Positions 57,015 to 64,000 of a stretch of 64,000 bases of DNA are shown here, in pieces. The translations under genes and the position numbers were made by a program. Position 1 is the first letter of the stretch, and each line of letters starts with the position of its first letter. The notes beneath the pieces were generated by a model. That model worked only from the letters and a program-made list of their open reading frames with translations, was not told where the DNA came from and made no database searches. This stretch comes from Alligator mississippiensis (lineage: Eukaryota > Chordata > Crocodylia > Alligatoridae): assembly GCF_030867095.1 (NCBI RefSeq), contig NC_081824.1, positions 115,886,162 to 115,950,161 on the forward strand. The letters are read 5' to 3'.

Positions 57015-58848
57015 TCCAACTAGCTACAAGTATCAAGGACAATAAAAAGTCGTTTTTTAGATATGTGGGGAGCCAGAGGAAAAGCAAGGGCAACATTGGA
57101 CCCCTGCTAAGCCAGATGGGACGACTGACAACCGACACCCAGGAAAAAGCTAACCTATTAAATTGGTACTTTGCGTCGGTCTTTCATCAGTCCCATGGGA
57201 TGCCCCTGCCCATTGCAGGACAGGGAGACCTGAGTGAGGGGGATTCCCTGCCCTTCATCAATGTTGACCTCATGAAGGAACACCTTGAGAAGCTGGACAC
57301 CTTCAAGTCAGCTGGCCCTGACAATCTACACCCCAGGGTACTCAAGGAGCTGGCTGGCATCATAGCCCAGTCCCTGGCACCGATCTTTGAGAACTCCTGG
57401 CACTCTGGTGTAGTGCCTGAAGATGGAAGAAGGCCAATGCAGTGCCTATCTTCAAGAAAGGGAGGAAAGTGGACCCAGCTAACTACGGGCCCATCAGCTT
57501 GACCTCCGTCCCAGGGAAGGTCTTAGAAAAGATTATTAAAGAGGCCATTCTTAACAGACTGGCCGATGGCAACATCCTAAGGGATATCCAGCACGGGTTT
57601 GTTGCAGGTAGGTCTTGCTTGACCTATCTTATTTCCTTTTATGGCCAGGTAACCTATGACCTGGACCAGGGAGAGGAGATTGATATCATATATCTTGATT
57701 TCAAAAAAGCCTTCGATCTGGTATCCTATGATCACCTCTTGGCAAAACTGGTGAACTGCGGCCTCGGGTCCACCACAATCCTCTGGCTGGGGAATTGGCT
57801 CCGTGGTCAGACCCAGAGGGTGGTGGTTGATGGAAGTCAATCGTCATGGTGCCCTGTGACCAGTGGGGTCCCCCAAGGCTCTGTCCTTGGACCTATATTG
57901 TTCAACATCTTCATTAATGATGTGGACATTGGAGTCAGAAGCAAACTGGCCAAGTTTGCTGACGATACCAAACTCTGGGGTAAAGCATCCACACCTGATG
58001 ACAGGAGGGTGATCCAGGCTGACCTTGACAGGCTCAGGAAATGGACGGACAAGAACCTGATGGTGCTTAACACCAAAAAATGCAAGGTTCTCCACCTTGG
58101 GAGGAAAAACCTGCAGCATCCTAATAGGCTCGGCAGTGCTATGCTAGTTAGCACTACAGATGAAAGGGACTTGGGGGTCATGATTGACCACAAGATGAAC
58201 ATGAGCCTTCAATGTGATGCTGCGGCTAGTAAAGTGAGCAAAATGTTGGCTTGCATCCATAGATGCTTCTTAAGCAAATCCCGGGACCTCATTCTCCCAT
58301 TGTACTTGGCCTTGGCGAGGCCACACCTGGAGTACTGTGTCCAGTTTTGGGCTCCACAATTCAAAAAGGATGTGAAGAAGCTTGAGAGAGTTCAGAGGAA
58401 AGCCACGTGCATGATCAGAGATCAGGAAAACAGACCTTACAACGACAGGCTGAGAGCTATGGGACTCTTTAGCCTGGAAAAGCGCAGGCTCAGGGGCGAT
58501 CTGTTGGCCACCTATAAGTTTATCAGGGGTGTTCACCAGGATCTGGGGGAACGATTGTTCACCAGACCACCCCAAGGGATGACAAGGTCGAAAGGTTATA
58601 AACTCCTGCAAGACCGTTTCAGGCTGGACATAAGGAAGAACTCCTTCACTGTCCGAGCGCCCAAGGTCTGGAATAGCTTGCCACCAGAGGTGGTTCAAAC
58701 ACTTACATTGAACACCTTCAAGAGAAATTTGGATGCTTATCTTGCTGGGATCCTATAACCCCAGATGACTTCCTGCCCCTTGGGCAGGGGACTGGACTCG
58801 ATGATCTTCCAAGGTCCCTTTCCAGCCCTAATGTCTATGAAATCTATG
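57015..58848 (+). mobile_element. Best-preserved CR1 LINE, 5'-truncated
   Basis: Codes for the reverse-transcriptase half of CR1 ORF2. The first frame (57065-57502) covers the linker and palm start (DNLHPRVLKELAGI). A missing base near 57424 shifts reading to the second frame (57442-58758, 438 residues, no stops): HGFVAGRSCLTYLISFYGQV, IIYLDFKKAFDLV (motif A), SGVPQGSVLGPILFNIFIND, FADDTKLWG (catalytic Asps, 57961-57966), and a C-terminal region to LDAYLAGIL. Flanking aaggac (57009-57014, 58849-58854) is a likely 6-bp duplication. Truncated and frameshifted, so not autonomous. Confidence 0.95.
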
Positions 58849-58854
58849 AAGGAC

Positions 58855-58935
58855 GATCCTGTCTTAAGGAGGGGGCTGGATTAGAAGACCTTCTGAGGTC
58901 CCTCCCAGTCCTACTTTCCTGTGATCCTACAATGG
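58855..58935 (+). mobile_element. Old CR1 fragment, right half
   Basis: 'gatcctgtcttaagg ... gaagaccttctgaggtccct' is the 3' tail of the CR1 split by the 57015-58848 insertion. Confidence 0.8.
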
Positions 58936-60036
58936 TGGGATCAGGCCTTAATGGGGGATATGTCTAAATAGTAGACAAATCAGAATAATATAATACTGAT
59001 GCGTTTCTTTCCCTCTTCTGAGTTTGGAATATATGGGGGAAAAGACCCAACCATATTGCATCGAACAAAGAACATGTACATTTCTTTTAAATCACTTGTA
59101 ACTTATATTTTTAATAGAAGGTACAACATCTGGTTAAAACCTTGCTTTAAAGTGGTGGGTCTATTAAAACAATCCCTGTTAGTCGGTGATTGTTCACTGT
59201 AAGAGGGAATTTTCTCCAGTGAAGTAAATTGGAAGGAAACCAGACTTCAGAAACCCTTCATATAGTGTTCAAGAGTATAGGAAGTATAGGAATGTACTTC
59301 TGTTCACAAAAATCTCATTGAAATAAGTGAGTCATCAGTACATTTTCCTACAGAAGGAGTCTATTAGAAAGGTGGGCGCTGTTGTCATGAATTCCATCCT
59401 GGATATCAATTTCAATTATTTTCTGCTAATCTGAAATTTGTCCCCCTTGTCAATTACCCTCTGAACTTTCAGTTTCAAAATTCACTTGATTTTTTTTTTC
59501 TGGCTTTTTTCTAAGCCATGACGATGTGATAGTGGACTTTTGGAAGCTTTTTTAGTTGAAATGTTTTTTTCACTGGACTTTTGTAGGTCAAAGAGTATTC
59601 CAAGGCTGCTTCTCTCTCTCTCTGAGTAGCAGCTCTCCCAAGAGAGCAAATGTAGAGTTTTTATAGTCTTGTTTTCATGAGGATTTAGGGGAGAGTTACT
59701 ACTTAGCCTTTGGATTGAGTAGTGCGTATGCAACTGATTGCATTTAAATGGAGATCTTTCTAATATGAGGGTGATCACAACTTTAAAAATAGAAGCCCAA
59801 TGTTTCCTTCTCAGCCTTTGAGCATCAAAATAAGTGGTCCAAATGTTAAAAAATGTAGGTCAGCGTCATAAGAATTGAAAGATTACCGTTTATGAAAGCT
59901 TGCTCCTTCCTACATCCTATCTGCACTGCTTCCACTGACACCATTTAAAGTAAAACTGCTTACTCCATCAGTCCCCCATCAAATTGCATCAATTTTAATT
60001 TAAATTATTAAGCTTCAGCCGTAAATTGATCTTACT
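58936..60036. other. AT-rich noncoding stretch
   Basis: No recognised feature. Confidence 0.5.
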
Positions 60037-60491
60037 ATGCACGTCTACATGTGCAATTAACTCAAATGAATAAACTTCCGGAAGTAGCATCAGAGTTTAT
60101 TGCTCCTGGGTGCCACATTTACACATATGCCTGGGAGCACAGCACATTGAGTTGGGTCGGAGCAGCCCTGGTTGGAAAGGAGTCTGGGGGTCAGCCTGCC
60201 AACCTGGGGCTGCTCCGACCTGGCTCAACGTGCTGAAGCGGGGCAGGCTGGGGTACAAGAGTGCTTCAGTGCAGTATCCTCATGCCCCAGTCAGCCCTGT
60301 CAGCATCTACAAGTGTGTTGCGGCAGAGTACAATGCTCTGTAATAGGATAGTACTTGTATTTACAAGTACTAACCTGTGGCAGAGTTTATTATTTGACTT
60401 CAGCCTAACTTCCCTGCGTATGTAGACACTGAGAAGTTTAATGAAGAGGTACTTAGTCAACCCTGCAGTAAATGTCTCCATGTAGATGCAT
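60037..60491. mobile_element. MITE, second copy of the 26.7-kb family
   Basis: Aligns along its length with 26651-27113. Inverted ends are built on 'tctacatg'. The central palindrome pairs 'gtcggagcagcc' with 'ggctgctccgac'. A second small one is 'gtacttgtatttacaagtac'. No clean target duplication. Confidence 0.82.
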
Positions 60492-61422
60492 CTAGTGATA
60501 CACAAAGAACTGCAATATTATTAAAAGTGATTGGTCAGCTTTGTTTCTTAAAGCAGCATGGACACACAAGGGCCACGGGATTATTACTAGTGCCAAGGAC
60601 TCAAAAACTGAAAGTTAGGCCCTCTGAAATCATAAGTCACTTAAAAATTAGTAGATTTTAAGAACTCATGCTGTGGTTTTTTTCTCATCCTCTGTTGTGA
60701 GATTTTAAGTTTCGTGTTCCCAGGGTTTTTTTGTACGACCATGCACGATAGGCACTTTCTAAAAAAATAAAATAAAATAAAACATGAAAACTGAGATTTC
60801 CCACAAATGGCGTTATTTCAGGAGCTGGAGCTCTAAGACAAACACACAATTTTGCAAAACTCATGATTGTAAGAGCTGGAGGGTAAAGGGAGATGACAGA
60901 AGGAGCCTTGTACTCTCCCTCCCTTCCATGCAAGGACCAGGAGTGGTCTTTAATTTCCAGCACATATGGTTTAGGGACATTTTAGCCCAAAACAGACTGG
61001 GAAAGGGCCCTGTTCCCATCCACACTGGCCTGCTGGCAAGGAGGCCGTCTTACAAAAGAGTGTAGTAGCAAGTATTGCTGAGCAGGATTTCCTTAGTCTC
61101 TTCACTCCCTTTAGCCTTCTCTGAAAATACAAAGTAGGTTAAATGAGAGGGAGGAAGGAGAACTGAGTAGAACATGAGCACCTGATTCTGTTCTTGCATT
61201 CTGGCTCCTATTCCATCAGGTTGGGCCAGGGAGGGACCCGTCCTGCACAAAGGTAAAAGGGAGCTGATAAAAGCTTAAGGTGCCCCTTCTTCTCTTGCAC
61301 CCTGCCAGGCTATCTATGCACAGAGCCCCATCCCACCCACTCAGGGGGGTTTGAAAGGTGGGCAGTGCTTTGACTCTGTGTCCCCCAGCTCTGGTCATGA
61401 ATGACGCATGCCCCCTGAGGCT
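60492..61422. other. Noncoding stretch
   Basis: No recognised exon or transposon. Confidence 0.45.

Positions 61423-61453
<31 letters not shown>
61423..61453 (+). repeat. (G)31 homopolymer
   Basis: Thirty-one consecutive G. Very likely variable in length, and assembly error is possible here. Confidence 0.9.
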
Positions 61454-61459
<6 letters not shown>

Positions 61460-61777
61460 GACCACCTGCAGGCAGCAGCCATAGTGGCAGTGTAGCGGCA
61501 GCAAGTGGGGAGCTCCCACAGGCGGCTGTGGCGGTGTTGGTGGCAGGGGGGCAGGTTGTGAGTGCCAATCAGTGGTCGGTGACCACCTGCAGATGCTGCC
61601 ATCAGCATTGGTGGTGGCCAGAAGCCATCAGCAACCGCGCACAGATGCTGCCGGCAGTGTTGACAGGCTGGTGAGTGGAGACTCTGGCTCTGGGGACTGC
61701 GAGTTGCCACTTAACACAAGTCTGCCCATGCCCAGAGGTGGGGAGAGGGGAGGGGAGCCCCTCAGTGAATGCCTAAG

Positions 61778-61917
61778 TGATAGAGGTGATATTTTTTATT
61801 AGACCAAGTAGACAGTTGCAAAAAAAAAAAATCTTTATTTGCAAGCTTTTGGGCTCAGGTGCCCTTCTTTCTGGAAAGGAGAATGCAAAGCTTGCAGAAT
61901 TTCTCCGTGTGACCCTA
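61778..61917 (-). mobile_element. Penelope-like 3' tail, antisense
   Basis: 'ttttttattagaccaagtag' and 'tttgcaagcttttgggctca' are the inverted tail seen at 17.4 and 22.0 kb. Short, noncoding, no clear target duplication. Confidence 0.75.
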
Positions 61918-61960
61918 TGTCTCTAGGGGATGAGGTGCTGGGCAGCCTGAGCAGAGGTGC

Positions 61961-61976
61961 GGGGGGGGGGGGGGGG
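61961..61976 (+). repeat. (G)16 homopolymer
   Basis: Sixteen G following 'gcagaggtgc', at the edge of the CpG island. Confidence 0.95.
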
Positions 61977-62583
61977 TAAGGATTTGGCTGATGAACGGGA
62001 AGGGGGAAAGTCCGCCCCTCAGGTCCCTCTCGTGCCCCTGGCACAAGGGCTCTGAGGCGAGGCTGGAGCCCGGGCCGGCGGCGGGACACGCGCCCCTGTC
62101 CTGCGGACGCAGCGCCGCGGTCACACGGGGCGCAGGGAAGGAGTGGGCCGCCGAGGAGGCTGCAGCGGGGCTGGGGCGACCCCCGTGCGCACAGGCTGCT
62201 CCACGTGGGGACGCCGCGTAAACACGACCGCAACCCCCCGGCGCTTGCAACAAGTCCCCGCACAAGTGCACAGCGGCGCCTGGGGCGGGGTTGCATCGCG
62301 CAGCGCCCCCCGCCCCCCCCCTTTGGCTTTTGGCGGGGGGACGGCGCGCGCCACTGCGGGCGCAGCGTGTGCGCCAGGCAGGGCAGAGGGACACCGGTTG
62401 CACGGACACAAGTGCGGGAGGAGCGCTGGGCTTCTCCCCTGGCCGCCCGCCTCCCCCTGCTCTGCAACACCGCCCCCCCCCTCCACACACATACACACGC
62501 AGTCCTCCTCCTCCTCTCCTGTCTCGCAACTCCGCCGCCTTTTATTAGTGTGTGGAGCAAAAGGGAGGGGGGGGGTGGAGGGG

Positions 62584-62685
62584 ATGTCCTGTGCGCGCCG
62601 CGGGAACCGGGCAAAAGGGGAACCTCCCGGCGGAGCAGGAGGGGACACGGCGGGAGCCGCGCAGCGCCGGGGCCCCGCGCCCGAG
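62584..62685 (+). CDS. Possible first coding exon, gene unknown
   Basis: ATG at 62584 opens 34 codons (start MSCARRGNRAKG, end RRGPAPE) ending exactly at GAG|gtgagt (donor after 62685), a strong 5' splice site inside a CpG island. The peptide is basic and rich in Gly, Ala and Pro, with no known domain. The open frame alone means little in GC-rich DNA, so the evidence is the donor plus island context. The transcript could equally be noncoding first-exon sequence. Confidence 0.3.
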
Positions 62686-62749
62686 GTGAGTCTGCCCGCG
62701 CGTCCCCGGGCCCAGCCAGCCCGGCCTGGCGGGGAGGGGGGGGCGTGCA

Positions 62750-62945
62750 GGGATTTGTGTGTGTGTGTGGGGGGGGGTGTAGATGTATGTATGGAGGGGT
62801 GTATGCGTACGCGTGTGTGTATGTGGGTGCATGTGTATAGTGTGCATTTGTATTTGCGTGTGTGTATGTGTGTATATATGTGGATAAGTGTGTGTGTATA
62901 TATGTGTATATATGCATGAGTGTGCATATGTGTGTGTGTGTGTAT
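62750..62945 (+). repeat. Degenerate TG/TATG-rich tract
   Basis: Irregular 'tgtgtg', 'tatatgtg' and 'gtatgtatg' sequence, about 195 bp, immediately after the putative exon donor. Confidence 0.9.
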
Positions 62946-63107
62946 GGGGCATCTGTGCGCACCGGAGCCGGTGTTAGTGCACGCTATGTCCCGTCCAGGG
63001 GGCGGCGAAGCGGTGGCCGAGGGGAGCTGCTGCTGCCAAACCTCCGGCCTTCCCCCCCGCGTCCTGCTTCCCACTCCCGTGCACACACGCGCGCCCCCAG
63101 CTGCAGC

Positions 63108-63128
63108 GGGACGGGACGGGACGGGACA
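63108..63128 (+). repeat. GGGAC tandem repeat, G-quadruplex motif
   Basis: Four consecutive GGG runs separated by 'ac' (63108-63125), then acagg. Fits a canonical G-quadruplex with 2-nt loops inside the CpG island. Confidence 0.85.
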
Positions 63129-63514
63129 GGAGGGCCTGCCCCTGGCCCCATGCGGCCAGGCCGGCCAGAGCCTCCCCGCAGGTGATCGGGACACGCCGGG
63201 GACCCGCTGCCGCTGCGGTGCAGTGCCAGGGGGCAGACACACGCGCTCCTGCAGCGCCCCATGCCATTCGTGCACCCCCAGCCCCGACGGAGCTGCGCGC
63301 CCCGCTGCTAGCCGGCCCCGGCGGGTCCTTGCTGCCCGGCCCGGCAGCCGGGGGCTCTGGGAGACCCTGGAGGAGTTTGCGGGGCAGCCTGCTCTGCCCG
63401 GGGCCTCCCGGGCGGAGGGAGCGGGCCCGCGGCGTGTGCGGGGTGCGGGGGGGGCTCAGTGCTGAGAAGGGCACGACACGAAAACAGCCTCCTCCCAGAC
63501 CGCGCGTACCCACA

Positions 63515-64000
63515 CACGTACACATTCAGACATATGCACACATATACACACAAACACGTGCAGATACATACCCACGCTGACACCCATACACACATACTGA
63601 GACCCAAATACTTACACACGCATACACACACTCAGACACACACACATACTTATACACACATATACCATACACGCATAGGCACACATACACACACAGAGAC
63701 ATGTACACGTACACACGCTCAGACACGGAAACACCTACACACATGCTTATATGCACATATACACGCAAGGAGACACATGCACATATATGCACATACGCAC
63801 ACTCAGACATACACATATACACACATATACATACATGCACAAATGCTCCTACACACAGCCATACACAGACGCGCACACAGACACACATAGACACATACGG
63901 ACAACATACACACAGACTCAGGCACACACAGACACATATACACATACGCACAATCACTCCCACACACTGAGCCACACACATACGCACACACATACAGACA
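63515..64000 (+). repeat. Degenerate CA-rich tract, to window end
   Basis: At least 485 bp of 'cacaca', 'acatac', 'acagac' and 'cacgca' words, continuing past the window. The plus strand is strikingly poor in G. Frames on both strands are repeat translations (Cys/Val or Thr/His rich). Confidence 0.95.

Larger units (their letters stand above)
61980..63480. promoter_or_regulatory. CpG island, probable promoter
   Basis: CG dinucleotides, rare elsewhere in the window, are dense here (for example gccggcggcgggacacgcgc at about 62070, and 62220-62380), with GC content far above the flanks and several 'ccgccc / gggcgg'-like words. Such islands usually mark promoters. Direction is not certain; the exon candidate below suggests plus. 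The segment 62750-62945 inside is a TG-rich repeat. Confidence 0.75.

Noticed and set aside
61835..63275. Long minus-strand open frames (up to 384 residues) across the CpG island
   Set aside because: They run through CA/TG repeats and GC-rich DNA where stops are rare, encode His/Thr/Pro/Arg-rich repeats, and overlap each other in several frames.
63459..63993. Frames rich in Thr/His (+) and Cys/Val (-) at the window end
   Set aside because: Direct translations of a degenerate CA repeat.
1..64000. CRISPR arrays, operons, bacterial-type promoters, rRNA or tRNA genes
   Set aside because: No spaced direct repeats, no compact gene clusters and no recognisable tRNA or rRNA; all content fits vertebrate repeat-rich DNA.

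Overview
The window is vertebrate nuclear DNA from a sauropsid, most likely a crocodilian, with turtle as the main alternative. Seen directly: many CR1 LINE copies, several sharing the 3' block 'gtcggactcgatgatct' and a short tail repeat; a Penelope-like element with a GIY-YIG endonuclease; decayed PIF/Harbinger genes; abundant palindromic MITE-type elements; old MIR-like remnants; and few CpGs outside one island. The species call is inference from repeat types, not from a recognised gene.

No host protein-coding gene can be named. Two possible host signals are kept: a 51-nt coding-exon candidate on the minus strand (5784-5834) and a CpG island (about 61980-63480) with a possible first exon (ATG at 62584, splice donor after 62685). 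All other coding sequence is transposon-derived, and nearly all of it is broken.

Layout. 1-8 kb: mostly AT-rich unique DNA with a 92-nt hairpin and two MITE-like palindromic elements. 8-13 kb: CA-rich simple sequence, a putative LTR, then a Harbinger transposase (+) and its Myb-like partner (-) converging near 11.2 kb. 13.8-17.5 kb: an antisense LINE split by a 1028-bp solo LTR, then a Penelope-like ORF. 19-24 kb: nested CR1s, a mariner-type MITE, a Penelope tail with a 14-bp target duplication, and palindromes. 25-29 kb: a 770-bp palindrome, two MITEs with 5-bp duplications, and an inverted, permuted duplication. 31.9-38.8 kb: minus-strand CR1, a hAT-like end, a second Harbinger Myb-like fragment, and a plus-strand CR1 carrying a 1007-bp solo LTR. 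42.7-47.1 kb: three hAT-like non-autonomous elements. 53.7-58.9 kb: a CR1 interrupted by a cluster of large palindromes, then the best-preserved CR1, itself inside an older CR1. 60-64 kb: a MITE, a 31-G tract, a Penelope tail, and the CpG island between TG-rich and CA-rich tracts.

The elements form a layered record (CR1 in CR1, LTR in LINE, MITE in CR1), often with readable target-site duplications that order the insertions. The least expected pattern is that several GC-rich palindromic elements carry the same near-consensus 5' splice site (CAG|GTAAGT) followed by G-runs; a role as mobile splice-donor modules is inference.
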